Shown here in pieces: positions 36,901 to 44,059 of a stretch of DNA of 64,000 bases. The stretch is from Sorex araneus. Taxonomy: Eukaryota; Chordata; Mammalia; Eulipotyphla; Soricidae. Each line of letters starts with the position of its first letter. Positions within the stretch are counted from its first letter, which is position 1. Made by a program: the position numbers and the translations under genes. The notes beneath the pieces are model-generated. The model saw only the letters and a list, made by a program, of their open reading frames with translations, searched no databases and was not told the DNA's origin. The stretch covers positions 193,271,000 to 193,334,999 of the forward strand of contig NC_073306.1 of assembly GCF_027595985.1 (NCBI RefSeq). Reading direction: 5' to 3'.

Positions 36901-38532
36901 GGAAAAAATGTAAATACATACTTTCAGTTAGAGTTCTTAAAGAATTTGATTTGTATTAACATGGGTTGTAAAAGTAGTAATACTTTAATGTAATTGTTAT
37001 GAGTTATAGTACTTAGTAAGAAGCCCTGCCTGGGTTCAGTTATCTCCCCTTAGCTCAGTGGTTTTGGTCAAGTTTCTTAATTTTTTTTTTCCTTGCGTTG
37101 CCAGAGATCTTGCCTAGCTCTGAGGCATGCAGGGTATGCACTTTGCTGTTAGACTACATCCTGTCCCTCATGAAACATTTTTGTTTGTTTTCCTTATTGT
37201 ATAAAACTCAGTGGGTATTTTGCTCTTTCTGTACTCATTGAAGAGATAATAGGTACTTTGTGAAACGTGGGTAAAATAGGATGGATATTGTGCACTTTCT
37301 TATGTGGGTTCCTTATGTGTATTCTGTTTAAGCTGGCTTTTTAGAAAAGAGTAAAGGGATATTGGTTTGTTTTTGTGGTTTGGGTTTTTTGGGGTCATAT
37401 CTGGTGACTGTGCAGGGAACAAACCTGGGTTGGCTGCATGCAAGGCAAGTGTGCTACCAGCTGTACTACTCTGCATCCGTAAACAAATGAAATGAAACGG
37501 TGTGATCTTTTTTGAATTTTGTAAAGAAGCTAGATTCAAGTAATCCATTTAAGTCCATTTAAACTAAACCTATTTAGTGTAGTGCCAGATTATAATACTC
37601 ACTAAAATTCTCCATATAAAATAAAGGCAAGTTAAATTCTCCTCAAATCCTACTTATTTTAAGCAATTTCCTTTCCGGGCCTAGAGTGATTGTACAGTGG
37701 TGTGATAGGGTGCTTACTTTGACACAGCCAGCCTGGGTTCAATCTCTGGAATCCCATATGGTCACCTGAGCACTGCCAGGAGCTATCCTGAGTGCAGAGC
37801 CAGGAGTAAGCCCAGAGCACTGCCGGCTATGACACATCCTCCTAAGAAGTCTTTTCCCCGTTAAGAAAACGGCTCTTCTTAAGAATGTATTTTAAGATAA
37901 GATAGGTGTACTATTAATTCGCAAGAGATAAAAATCTTATAAATTTAAGGTATTTTTTTTTCTTCTAGAAAAAAAAAGCAAACAAAATATAGTGTTACCT
38001 GTAATGTGGCCTGCTCCTTCAACTCGAGTTTGTTTTGTTTTGTTTCACTTAGGGTACTAGAGTTAAAAGATTTTCACCAAACTCTGATGCTTTTAAAAGT
38101 CAGAATCTTTAATGTTACCTTATTTAGCTTTTTGGGCCACACCCGGCGATGCCCAGGGCTTATTGGCATATCGAAGATGCCACGGGTAGCTTGCCAGGCT
38201 CTACCGTGCAGGCTAGATGCTCTCAGTAGCTTGCTGGGCTCTCCAAGAGGGACGGAGGAACTGAACCCAGGCCGGCCACATGCAAGGCAAATGCCCAAGC
38301 CGCTAGGCTATCGCTCCAGCCCTGTATTTCTTTATTTTTTATTTTCTTATTATATTTTTATTTTGTAAAGTAGTTCACAATATTTGATTACATTTAATAT
38401 TCAAACACCAGTCCCACCACTATTAAACCTTCCCACCACCATATGTGGGATGTTTCCATCCCAAGCCCCAAGCTCTTTCCCAAAGCACAACCAAAAAAAT
38501 TACCCTCATTTTATTTATTTATTTATTTATCT

Positions 38533-38564
<32 letters not shown>

Positions 38565-41500
38565 CCTCATTTTATAATGGCACTTAAGGTTCGTCAGCTC
38601 CTGGAGACATTTTGGTCTTTGTTATTTTCTTCACAGAATAAATATGTTATGCACACTGGTTCAAGAGACAGATTCAAGAGCAAAGATGTTTGTTTTATTA
38701 GAGGGAACCCCCCACAGTAACAGTGTGATCTTAAAAAAAGTTGCCTACCAGTTGGTGCCTCAGTTTCCTTTCTGTAACTTTGAACCATAGTACCTATCTC
38801 ATAAAGTTGCTATGAGACTTAGATGATTTATATTTGTTTAGGACAGTGCCTCTTCAGAGTAAATATAGTTGAAACTATTGATACTTCTTTTGCTATTTGA
38901 GCGATTATGTAAGCATAAGCTTATAAAACCTTAAATGTTTAAAGACTTAGTATTGTATTTCCAAAATAACTGGGAAGGGTATTTGAGGGGCGGGGGTGGT
39001 GAGCAGGCTTATCTGGCAGTGCTCCGGGTCATTTCAGGCTCTGTGCTCAGAGATCACTGCGTGGGTGTCAGTGGGGCCACCTGATTGTATAGGGTTTCAG
39101 GGATTGAACATGGGTTAGTCACATTCAAGGCAAGCACCTTGTCCACTGTCCTATCTCTCTGGCCCCTGGAAAGGATATTTTGAAGAGTTCTAATGCCATC
39201 AGACGAGTTAAAGTATTTTGTCATTTATACAGATTAAGTTACTTGCTTGCATAGGTAGTTGGGCTAGTGGAATTGTAAGAATGGTTTCTTTGCATGTATG
39301 TGTGGAAATGCTCACGAAAGTGGTTTTCTTCTCTTAGACTCCTTATCCCGGAATGGAACAACCTCCACACCATCCTTATTATCAGCACCATGCTCCACCT
39401 CCTCAAGCTCATCCCCCTTACTCAGGACATCATCCTGTGCCACATGAAGCAAGATACAGAGATAAAAGAGTAGTAAGTGCATTAGAGGCAGAAGTGTGAG
39501 AGAGCTACTTCTTATTTGTATCAGGTTTATTAGAAAGTGTTAATCTTTTAGATTGTTTACATTCTGTTCTTACTGATGGAACACAGACTGCTTAAGTTTA
39601 GGTAATTTCCTGTATATTTCTTAATAGGCAATATCCTAGGGCTAAGGATGGCTAGTTTCTTTCTTTTGGTACCAGAGCCTTCACTTATAAATATAAATTA
39701 TTATTGTAAATAGATGTTTCTATTTACAAAGTCAGCTAACAAAACATATCCAATCTTATATAGTCATTTAAGTATTGCTGCCAAATTTTGTTAAAACTTG
39801 TATGAATTCCTGTACCTCCTGCCTTTAGGAGAGTACTGGCAAATGCCAGAAATGCAACAGGAGAGTAATTTTTACTCAGTAATTATTCTCATAATTTGAT
39901 GTGATACTGAAAAGTAACTTTCCTTGAATGTCTCTGTAAATGATACATCTTTTTAAAATAGGAAGTCTTTCTAAGATTCTTTTCCTGGCTAGTGTGGTCT
40001 GTTTGACAAATCCTATTTATTCACCTTTACATGATAGTATTTTAGGTTTATATATAGTCTGTTTATATTATAATTGCAGGTGACTATTACTGCATTATAT
40101 GACATGGTACTCTGCAGTTGTGTTTCTGATTTTTTTTTTTCCCCTGGGGAAAGGGGATACCACTCCTGACAGTGATTAGGGCTTACACTTGACTGCACTC
40201 AAATCATTCCTGCTGGGTCTAGGGAACTGTATGTGATACCAGGGATCAAACCCAGGTTGACCACAGTGTAAGGCAAGTGCCTTGCCTGCTCTACTTACTA
40301 TCTAACCCCCTTCCCTTTTTTGGGGAGGTTGGAGGGGGTCTATGTGTGTTTTGTTTTATCACCACACCAGGGTTCTCAGGGGTTCCTCTTGGCTCTGCAC
40401 TAGGCAGTTATTCCTAGCGAGGCTTGAGGGACCTCATGGGATGTCAGGGTTGAACCCCTGTCTGCAGGGAGATACCCTACCCACTGTACTGTGCTCTGGC
40501 CCATTCTCAGCAGTCTTGAATCTTGTATTCTGTTTAAGCTGGCTTTTCAGAGAAGATTAAAGGGATTTTTGATTTGTTTTTGTGGTTTGGGTTTTCTGGG
40601 GTCACATCTGGTGACTCTGCTCAGGGAACAAACCTGGGTTGGCCGCACGCAAGGCAAGTGTTCTACCCGCTGTATTACTCTCCAACCTAAACAAGATTAG
40701 TTTTAATATTTAAACTTGACAATGTCAAGTGAGAACTAATAAAGCTATGGCATGGATCACTCTTGGAAGTTCCCACGATACTTCAACTAGAACCTCTGTC
40801 TTGGACAGTCTTTCTCTTAGCCTTCCTACGCTAAGCATTTTGTACATGGAAATAGGTGGAATTTGGTAGGGGTTGGTAGCCACACCTGGTGGTGCTGTGG
40901 TTTTACTCCTGGCTCTGCATTTAGGAATTAATCCTAGCGATGCTAGGGGTGCCAGGGAACAAACCCGGGTTGGCCTTGTGCAGGGCAGGTGCCTTAACTG
41001 CTGAACTGTATCTCCAGTCTCTGAATTAATTAATTTTAAAAATATATCAAAATTTCTCTAAACTCTTTGACAGGGTCTACAGTTTAATTTGAAAGACTTA
41101 AATTCTGGAATAAAGCAATTCCAGGTTTTGCCCCAAGAGGGCATGATTCGTTCGGTTTAGTTTGTAGACTCAGAAAAAGTCCTTTTCACATGTTACAGAA
41201 AGAATGATGACGTTAAGCATAATTGTTAGCATCCGAAGGTAATGGTTAATGTTTATCGTTAGGTGATTACTTTGGCCTGAATGATAAAAGGATTGGATGA
41301 AAGAGCATGAAATGATTTTAAGACTTGCTCAGGTCTTTCTTGTAGGTGTCTAATTAATAAGATGTTAAATCTTTCCCCTTTTTTTTTAAGAATATAAAAG
41401 TTATATCCTGTTAATAGATACTATACATTTCTGTCTAAATTATCTATGAAACATTAATTACAATATAGGGCCTCATAAATTTCATTAGATTTCTACATTC

Positions 41501-41750
41501 CTAACCCATTTCTCACCTTTTCTAGCATGATTATGATATGAGGGTGGATGATTTTCTTCGTCGCACACAAGCTGTTGTCAGTGGTCGGAGAAGTAGACCC
41601 CGTGAAAGAGACCGGGAGCGAGAGCGAGACCGCCCCAGAGATAACAGAAGAGACAGAGAGCGAGATAGAGGACGTGATAGAGAAAGAGAAAGAGAGCGGT
41701 TATGTGATCGGGACAGAGACCGAGGGGAGAGAGGTCGATATAGAAGATAA
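6972..41750 (+). CDS. YTHDC1: YTHDC1 (YT521-B), nuclear m6A reader; complete gene, 17 coding exons
   Basis: YTHDC1 binds N6-methyladenosine in nuclear RNA and influences splicing, export and chromatin-associated RNA; it acts in nuclear YT bodies (family knowledge). Joining 17 exons with GT..AG borders gives 2,193 nt, 730 residues plus stop, against 727 in human as I recall. Order of parts: basic, Ser-rich N-terminus (1-190); acidic region with a long Glu run (about 200-270); YTH domain (about 358-500); basic linker with [16 protein letters not shown]; Pro/His-rich stretch (about 605-650); Arg/Glu/Asp repeat tail (about 670-730). The cage residues are present: W380 (in GVWSTLP), W431 (in IHWVLP) and L442 (in KMLGG). 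No coding lesion is visible. The start ATG lies in a CpG island and opens MATDSREEK. The + strand gene runs towards a UGT2 gene on the opposite strand. Confidence 0.97.
7591..7620 (+). repeat. GAT/ATG trinucleotide microsatellite
   Basis: About nine GAT units in intron 1, just past the CpG island, followed by a short GA run at 7,631-7,643. Confidence 0.95.
8947..9118 (-). mobile_element. Type A SINE, diverged
   Basis: GGGCTTACTCTTGGCTCTGC and TGCAAGGCAAGTGCCCTGCC mark tail-side body and head. Confidence 0.65.
9854..10012 (-). mobile_element. Type A SINE
   Basis: GGGTCACACCCAGTGATGCA, CAGGGGTTACTCCTGGCAG and TGTGCTATAGCTCGGCC. Confidence 0.85.
10581..10623 (+). repeat. 19-bp tandem duplication
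   Basis: GATGTTGACAGCCTCTGTG occurs twice in a row. A second tandem pair of about 20 bp (GTAGCCTTTAGTGTAGTAAT and a near copy) follows at 10,658-10,699. Confidence 0.9.
10814..10998 (+). mobile_element. Type A SINE
   Basis: Near-consensus: GGGGCTGGAGCGATAGCAC, GGGTTCGATTCCCAGCATCC, GGGTATGACCCAAAAAATT. Confidence 0.92.
12164..12199 (+). other. YTHDC1: Candidate 36-nt in-frame alternative exon in YTHDC1 intron 1
   Basis: Bordered by TCTGTGTCTTAACAG and CAG/GTGAGA. The 36 nt have no stop in the frame set by exon 1 (phase 1) and restore phase 1 for exon 2, adding [12 protein letters not shown] between EEK and DGEL. No repeat is seen immediately around it. Use of the exon is unproven. Confidence 0.4.
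12611..12793 (+). mobile_element. Type A SINE, 410 bp downstream of the candidate exon
   Basis: GGGGCCAGAGTGATTGCAC through AGGTGTGACCCAAAAAGC and a CAAA-rich tail. Confidence 0.9.
12976..13131 (-). mobile_element. Type A SINE, diverged
   Basis: CAGGGTTTACTCCTGGCTCT and AAACCTGGGTTGGTCTTGTG. Confidence 0.75.
13890..14040. other. Possible old DNA-transposon or satellite-like piece
   Basis: GGGTTGGGCACCTTTTCATG and GGGTTGGCAGACCGACTGCC stand out from the surrounding intron and resemble old interspersed repeats; family not identified. Confidence 0.3.
14152..14342 (-). mobile_element. Type A SINE
   Basis: Long T run, ACACCTGGCAGTGCTCAGGG, and head TATTATTGCTCCAGCCC. Confidence 0.9.
14895..15072 (-). 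mobile_element. Type A SINE with TSD
   Basis: Near-consensus. The flanks share AACATTGAT (14,886-14,894 and 15,073-15,081), the target-site duplication, so the insertion is fairly recent. Confidence 0.92.
15823..15993 (-). mobile_element. Type A SINE
   Basis: TGGCAGTGCTCAGGGCTTAC and GCAAGGCAAACACCCTACCC. Confidence 0.8.
16139..16390 (-). mobile_element. Old SINE-like repeat
   Basis: T run, TGCCTGGCTCCCCCAG, GGATTGAACTGGGCTGGGG and CTCTCCAGCTCC; the layout is SINE-like but divergence is high. Confidence 0.5.
16579..17359 (-). mobile_element. L1-type 3' end with internal duplication and flanking 14-bp TSD
   Basis: Flanked by TATAGCACTATTTT at 16,565-16,578 and 17,360-17,373. Inside, a reversed L1 tail starts at the T run (about 16,627). 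A CpG-rich unit with CACACAAAAGC and GGAGCGCGAGCC occurs at 16,915-16,972 and again at 17,282-17,335. About 48 bp lie between the tail and the left duplication. Confidence 0.7.
18234..18660 (+). mobile_element. Short L1 3' end (or L1-derived SINE) with perfect TSD
   Basis: Contains CACTGGTGGAGGGATGGGCA and TATTGTACGACTGAAACATA, the forward form of the L1 3' end seen elsewhere reversed, then an A-rich tail. Flanked by AGATTTTTTTGT at 18,222-18,233 and 18,661-18,672. Confidence 0.8.
18746..18969 (-). mobile_element. Type B SINE with 14-bp TSD
   Basis: CACGACCGTTGAGT at 18,732-18,745 and 18,970-18,983 brackets it exactly. The RTE-like end reads CATCGATTTGTTTGAGCGGG. It fixes both ends of the type B unit. 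Confidence 0.92.
19000..19985 (+). other. YTHDC1 intron 1, last kilobase
   Basis: AT-rich intronic DNA; nothing recognisable beyond ordinary short A and T runs. Confidence 0.65.
19986..20087 (+). CDS. YTHDC1: YTHDC1 exon 2
   Basis: 102 nt, acceptor TTTCAG, donor GTATGT. Encodes the acidic segment [20 protein letters not shown] and on to NEKK. Entry and exit phase 1. It lies 13 kb from exon 1, the largest intron of the gene. Confidence 0.97.
20342..20670 (+). CDS. YTHDC1: YTHDC1 exon 3
   Basis: 329 nt, acceptor TTTTAAG, donor GTAGTA. Encodes residues 44-153: a basic, Ser/Lys/Arg-rich stretch with KRKSD and [12 protein letters not shown], which suits nuclear localisation. Ends in phase 0. The following intron is only 121 nt. 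Confidence 0.96.
20792..21224 (+). CDS. YTHDC1: YTHDC1 exon 4 (acidic, poly-Glu)
   Basis: 433 nt, acceptor AAACATCAG, donor GTACCA. Starts [20 protein letters not shown]. It carries a long run of GAG/GAA codons (about 21,012-21,090), then [20 protein letters not shown]. The Glu run appears to account for the three extra residues compared with my memory of the human protein. Confidence 0.96.
21470..21545 (-). mobile_element. SINE head fragment
   Basis: GCCACATGCAAGACAGGTCTC and CCTGGCCCTG only. Confidence 0.45.
22463..22632 (-). mobile_element. Type A SINE
   Basis: TTTTGGGTCACACCTGCGTTG and GGGTGGGCCACATGCAAGGC. Confidence 0.85.
22868..22970 (+). mobile_element. Type A SINE, 3' part
   Basis: GAGTTCAATTCCTGAGCACTG to GTTGCCCTAAAACC; the head is lost. 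Confidence 0.65.
23254..23410 (+). mobile_element. Type A SINE, diverged
   Basis: GGGCCATCAAGAGAGTCAAG to AGGTGTACCCAAAAACTG. Confidence 0.7.
24051..24228 (+). mobile_element. Type A SINE
   Basis: GGGGCCAGATCGATAGTAC to GGGTATGACCCAAAAACAC. Confidence 0.88.
24321..24569 (+). mobile_element. Type B SINE, full length
   Basis: Head GGGCTGGAGCAATAGCACAG; RTE-like tail CCCGCTCGAGCAAATCGATG; terminal repeat ACAGTGATACAGTGAT in place of poly(A). It sits 84 bp upstream of YTHDC1 exon 5. Confidence 0.92.
24653..24742 (+). CDS. YTHDC1: YTHDC1 exon 5
   Basis: 90 nt, acceptor TTCTTTTCAG, donor GTAGTC. Encodes [20 protein letters not shown] and on to SYAG. Phase 1 in and out, so it could be skipped without a frameshift. 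[10 protein letters not shown] is a good nuclear localisation candidate. Confidence 0.95.
25223..25276 (+). CDS. YTHDC1: YTHDC1 exon 6 (54 nt, in-frame cassette)
   Basis: 54 nt, acceptor AATACAG, donor GTATCA. Encodes [18 protein letters not shown]. It is phase 1 at both ends, so skipping removes exactly 18 residues just before the YTH domain. As I recall, one known YTHDC1 isoform lacks 18 residues, which fits this exon. Confidence 0.94.
25839..25933 (+). CDS. YTHDC1: YTHDC1 exon 7 (start of YTH domain)
   Basis: 95 nt after a strong pyrimidine tract and TTTTGCAG; donor GTATTA. Encodes [18 protein letters not shown] and on to SLAKAK, the first strand and helix of the YTH fold. Ends in phase 0. 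Confidence 0.97.
26823..26990 (+). mobile_element. Type A SINE, diverged
   Basis: GGGCTGGAACGATAGTACAG to TAGGTGTGGTCCAGAAACAG. Confidence 0.8.
27226..27398 (+). mobile_element. Type A SINE with TSD
   Basis: Near-consensus. TTAAAATGCAG flanks it at 27,215-27,225 and 27,399-27,409. Confidence 0.92.
27413..27565 (+). mobile_element. Old type A SINE
   Basis: GGAGATGTAATATGGTGGCT, CACCAGGAATAAGCTCTGAG. The younger SINE at 27,226 landed just before it. Confidence 0.65.
27653..27761 (+). CDS. YTHDC1: YTHDC1 exon 8 (first cage Trp)
   Basis: 109 nt, acceptor TTCGTCTAG, donor GTGAGT. Encodes [17 protein letters not shown] and on to RESGKFQ. The Trp of GVW corresponds to human W377 of the m6A pocket. 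Confidence 0.97.
27848..27965 (+). CDS. YTHDC1: YTHDC1 exon 9 (second cage Trp)
   Basis: 118 nt, acceptor CATTTAG, donor GTAAAT; the intron before it is only 86 nt. Encodes [20 protein letters not shown] and on to [10 protein letters not shown], carrying the Trp of IHW (human W428) and the Leu of KMLGG (human L439). Confidence 0.97.
28389..28533 (-). mobile_element. Type A SINE
   Basis: ACACCTGGCAGTGCTCAAGG and TGAATCCAGGTCAGCTGTG. Confidence 0.75.
28606..28783 (+). mobile_element. Old SINE relative
   Basis: GTGCTAGATGGTTCGACTCC and GCACTACTGTGGGTGG; weak match to the type A plan. Confidence 0.4.
29478..29649 (+). mobile_element. Type A SINE, 5'-rearranged
   Basis: From AGCGGGTAAACCATTTGTC to CAGGTGTGACCCAAAAGGC and an A run. 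The first head bases are replaced. Confidence 0.85.
29650..29815 (-). mobile_element. L1 3' terminal fragment
   Basis: Reversed tail: AATCGAATCACTGTGAGATA, TCATACAATGTTC, TCCACCAGTATATG. It follows a type A SINE directly. Confidence 0.7.
30060..30237 (-). mobile_element. Type A SINE, near-consensus
   Basis: GGGTCACACCTGGCGATGCA to GTGCTACTGCTCTAGCCCC. Confidence 0.92.
31239..31323 (+). CDS. YTHDC1: YTHDC1 exon 10
   Basis: 85 nt, acceptor GTAATTAG, donor GTTTGC. Encodes [18 protein letters not shown] and on to VKIGRDGQ, within the YTH domain. The donor is weak, with pyrimidines after GT. Confidence 0.96.
31905..32290 (-). mobile_element. L1 3' end in YTHDC1 intron 10
   Basis: Reversed blocks AATCAACTTGAGATACTGTT, TCACCATCAATGTTCCCAG, TGGCAGACACATTCCCAC and CATAGTCTATTTTCAGGATG. 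The last matches, in reverse, a part of the element at 18,234-18,660. Confidence 0.7.
32666..32832 (+). CDS. YTHDC1: YTHDC1 exon 11 (end of YTH domain)
   Basis: 167 nt, acceptor TATTCTAG, donor GTTAGA (non-optimal). Encodes [19 protein letters not shown], then the basic linker [20 protein letters not shown]. Reading through the donor adds 17 residues and stops at TGA 32,882-32,884. Confidence 0.96.
32833..35243 (+). other. YTHDC1: YTHDC1 intron 11, repeat-free
   Basis: 2,411 nt with no SINE or L1 fragment that I can see, unlike most large introns here. An in-frame stop comes 50 nt into the intron (TGA 32,882-32,884). An ATTAAA hexamer lies at 34,464-34,469. Both exon 11 and exon 12 donors are weak. 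Confidence 0.6.
35244..35326 (+). CDS. YTHDC1: YTHDC1 exon 12
   Basis: 83 nt, acceptor TTGTGTAG, donor GTTAAT (weak). Encodes [20 protein letters not shown] and on to EFHQRP. KKPRID resembles a short nuclear localisation signal. Confidence 0.96.
35327..36468 (+). other. YTHDC1 intron 12
   Basis: 1,142 nt of AT-rich intron with no repeat or extra exon that I can support. Confidence 0.65.
36469..36505 (+). CDS. YTHDC1: YTHDC1 exon 13 (37 nt)
   Basis: 37 nt, acceptor TTGAAACAG, donor GTAAGT. Encodes [12 protein letters not shown] plus part of R. Too short for a length-filtered ORF scan, but both splice sites and both phases fit. Confidence 0.95.
36602..36641 (+). CDS. YTHDC1: YTHDC1 exon 14 (40 nt)
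   Basis: 40 nt, acceptor CCCAACAG, donor GTAAGC. Encodes [13 protein letters not shown]. It is separated from exon 13 by a 96-nt intron and from exon 15 by 108 nt. Confidence 0.95.
36750..36812 (+). CDS. YTHDC1: YTHDC1 exon 15
   Basis: 63 nt, acceptor TTGTTTTAG, donor GTTTGT. Encodes [20 protein letters not shown] and M. Phase 0 at both ends. Confidence 0.95.
37320..37478 (-). repeat. SINE-bearing segment, copy 1 of a local duplication
   Basis: TATTCTGTTTAAGCTGGCTT (non-SINE flank) followed by a partial type A SINE. The same combination recurs at 40,526-40,686. Confidence 0.8.
37676..37845 (+). mobile_element. Type A SINE
   Basis: GGGCCTAGAGTGATTGTACAG to TGCCGGCTATGACACATCC. Confidence 0.8.
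38128..38323 (-). mobile_element. Chimeric SINE: type A tail joined to type B middle and head
   Basis: Begins TTTTTGGGCCACACCCGGCG and GATGCCCAGGGCTTA (type A end), then changes at about 38,163 to TTGGCATATCGAAGATGCC, the type B middle, and ends in the shared head. Confidence 0.85.
38330..38490 (-). mobile_element. L1 3' end in YTHDC1 intron 15
   Basis: Reversed blocks TACATTTAATATTCAAACAC, CAGTCCCACCACTATTAAAC and GTGGGATGTTTCC. Confidence 0.6.
38507..38564 (+). repeat. TTTA tetranucleotide microsatellite
   Basis: About fourteen TTTA units with one TCTA interruption; flanked on both sides by TTACCCTCATTTTA, a short direct repeat. Confidence 0.95.
39000..39166 (-). mobile_element. Old type A SINE
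   Basis: TCTGGCAGTGCTCCGGGTC and CCTATCTCTCTGGCCCC. Confidence 0.65.
39338..39472 (+). CDS. YTHDC1: YTHDC1 exon 16 (Pro/His-rich)
   Basis: 135 nt, acceptor TTCTCTTAG, donor GTAAGT. Encodes [20 protein letters not shown] and on to YRDKRV. The first residue is Thr where I recall Pro in human. Phase 0 at both ends, so it can be skipped in frame. Confidence 0.95.
40131..40312 (-). mobile_element. Old type A SINE
   Basis: T run, GATTAGGGCTTACACTTGAC and CAGGTTGACCACAGTGTAAGG. Confidence 0.65.
40318..40502 (-). mobile_element. Type A SINE, diverged, in tandem with its neighbour
   Basis: GGGTTCTCAGGGGTTCCTCT and CACTGTACTGTGCTCTGGCCC. Confidence 0.65.
40526..40686 (-). repeat. SINE-bearing segment, copy 2 of a local duplication
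   Basis: Shares flank and SINE with 37,320-37,478; both lie in YTHDC1 introns, on either side of exon 16. Confidence 0.8.
40873..41022 (-). mobile_element. Type A SINE, diverged
   Basis: CACACCTGGTGGTGCTGTGG and AACCCGGGTTGGCCTTGTG. Confidence 0.75.
41526..41750 (+). CDS. YTHDC1: YTHDC1 exon 17, terminal coding part
   Basis: 225 nt including TAA at 41,748-41,750; acceptor CTTTTCTAG. Encodes [20 protein letters not shown], then an Arg/Glu/Asp dipeptide-like tail ending RGERGRYRR. Such alternating-charge tails are typical of splicing-related nuclear proteins. Confidence 0.96.
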   Translation, partial: HDYDMRVDDFLRRTQAVVSGRRSRPRERDRERERDRPRDNRRDRERDRGRDRERERERLCDRDRDRGERGRYRR

Positions 41751-42540
41751 TGCGCTTTGGAAGCACTGATTGTTTAAGAAAAAAAAATCTTGGGGTTTTT
41801 TTTCTGTTGTTTTTTTTTTGTGTGTGTTTACAAGTAGTAAATTTATTTTCAGCTGTCTACTTAAAATTCATTGTTTAGGAGGATTTATTATAACCCTCTT
41901 TGTTCCAAGCATGCAGTACAATAAGAACTGGAAAAATGCAAATCCTCCAGAATTGCACAGTTGACAATTTTGAGTTGATAATTTCATTGGGGCAGAATGG
42001 AACAGTCCAAGAATGTAGATATTGATTCATTCTTCATAAATGTTCATCCACTTATAGTGTGTTCACTCTAGAGTTTTTGTTTCCTTTCTTTTTTGGATCT
42101 TGATGACTGCCATGGCATTTTTGCTTTGATGTGTTTCTAAATGTAGTTGCACACGGTTCAGTAAAAATAATGCTGCTATCAAGTATGCAAATATTGAAGT
42201 ATGATGGTTTGTATGGCAGTGTTTTAGCAGCCTCTTTGTTTCTCCCCTTCTTATTTTTTAATCTCAAAAAGTCACTTTTTATTTTCTTTCTCTTTAGTCT
42301 TCAATGATGAGAGCAATATTAAGAAGACATTGCTATCTAATTTTTAATCTTTTAAATAAAAAATTCTTATGTTCAGTAGCATGGTTGACACTATTGTTTA
42401 GCCTTCCCCTCCAAACTGTATACATTGGCTTGGAATATTTACAATTTGCGTGTATGGCAGCGAAGATAATTCCCATATTCTACATTGCTACTGTTTTGTA
42501 TAAAATAAAATTGGTAAAGATTGACACTTAACTGTTGTAC
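41751..42540 (+). other. YTHDC1: YTHDC1 3' UTR (approximate)
   Basis: AT-rich DNA without a SINE or L1 piece, directly after the stop codon. AATAAA occurs at 42,355-42,360 and 42,504-42,509; the second is followed within 30 nt by a T-rich, GT-containing stretch, so cleavage near 42,530-42,550 is plausible. Another AATAAA at 43,003-43,008 could serve a longer form. The end is inferred. Confidence 0.7.
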
Positions 42541-43610
42541 TTTTTTCTTGTCTGGCCTCAAATTTGTTTTATCAGTGGACATAAAACAATGCTTTTTATG
42601 TAGGACTATGGGAACCTTATCCCTCTTTCTTACCTGTGTATTTTAGCAGAAGTTAATTGACCTAATTAAAGTTTTATATTATAGAATACGATAATATTTG
42701 AGGATCTATTACAGGGTTAATTTTTTTTACTTGAAGCACTGAAATTTTTTTATCTTGATAGTGTTTCGGATCTTTCCGTACTATAGGATTATTCTTTCAG
42801 GCTCTTCATCTTTGATGAACTAAATAGATAGTTGTGTTCTAATTACTTTTAAATTTGAATCCTATAATAAGTAGTACATGCTATAATTTAATTGTCAGTT
42901 CTTCCAATGGTAATGAGTTATGCAGTAATGAATCACACAAGAAAAGCTTATGAAATATTTTTTACACTTTATTTTCTTATACTTGAAATTCTAATCTTGT
43001 TAAATAAATGTTTACATTTTTTGCTATTTTTCCTGTTTGACAGTTTCATATATATAATTAAACTATACTAGGTTACAATTGTACTTAATGCATATTGGCC
43101 GAAAAGGGAATTTAACTCTTGAAGTTTATGTAAAACTATTTCTTTACTGCCTTCATAAACTGGCATTTAGAATGTTTTCTCACATACTCACTTGGGTTTT
43201 TGTTTGTTCTGGAGTCGTGCCCAAGCGGAGCCCGGGGTGCTGTGGGGGCTGTTCCGTGGTCGTGCTCGATCATCATTTGGTGCCGAGAGGACCTGAGCCT
43301 CCTATATCCAGCTCATGTGATCTATACTTCTCCCCAGTAGTTTCTATTTATTTTAAAAGTTAAATCGTCAGAATTTATATTCTACCTGTACATTGTGATA
43401 TAGAGGGGGAGAAAAAGTTAAAAATCCTGGGTTCTAGTTTGTTCATTGTATTTAAATGAACTAGTAATAAAACATTTCACTGATATTTTGTTTATCAGTA
43501 TTTTTATAAATTAAGTTCTCAAGGTATTTTTAAGTTTCTAAAGAACCTTTATGATACAAAAGATTCAACAAAACTGTTATTATGAGAGATGAGTAGTAGG
43601 TAATGTTAAG
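42541..43610. other. Downstream flank of YTHDC1
   Basis: AT-rich. A GC-richer piece at 43,205-43,330 (CGTGCCCAAGCGGAGCCCGG) looks like an old SINE relative. Nothing else recognised. Confidence 0.5.
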
Positions 43611-43611
43611 A

Positions 43612-43829
43612 TCATCCTCACTGTCACTCATCCCGTTCGTTGCTCATTGATTTGCTTGAGCGGGCACCAGTAATGTCTCCATTTGTCCCTGTCTCGTTCA
43701 GGGTCAGAGGAACGAGGTCCATTACATTATTGTTACTGTTTTTGGCATGTCGAATAAGCCATGGGTGGCTTGCTGGCTTTGCCGTGCGGACAAGATACTC
43801 TTGTTAGCTTGCTGGGCTCTCCGAGAGGT
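43612..43829 (-). mobile_element. Type B SINE with longer RTE-like part
   Basis: After GAGCGGGCACCAGTAATGTC it continues TCCATTTGTCCCTGTCTCG, as the RTE ORF does at 53,498-53,515 (TCCATTCGTCCCTGTCACG). Confidence 0.85.
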
Positions 43830-44059
43830 CATTTTTCTGAAATAATTCTAGAATCAAATTATGAGTTTTATTGAGAATTTATTAAGTCATATGTATGTGC
43901 TTTTCTATTTTATCTTAAAACGTATTCTATATCTGTGGAGATTTCAGAGAGGCTTGTAACTGACTCAGGATTATAAAAGTAATACAGATAGAGCCTAGAT
44001 TTAGTTTGTTGTTACGCAGTTTGGTGCTCCTAAAGTGCTATTTTAATCTCTTATAGAAA

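Noticed and set aside
41763-41964. Small open frame right after the YTHDC1 stop
   Set aside because: It is 3' UTR sequence with Lys/Phe-rich low-complexity translation and no similarity.
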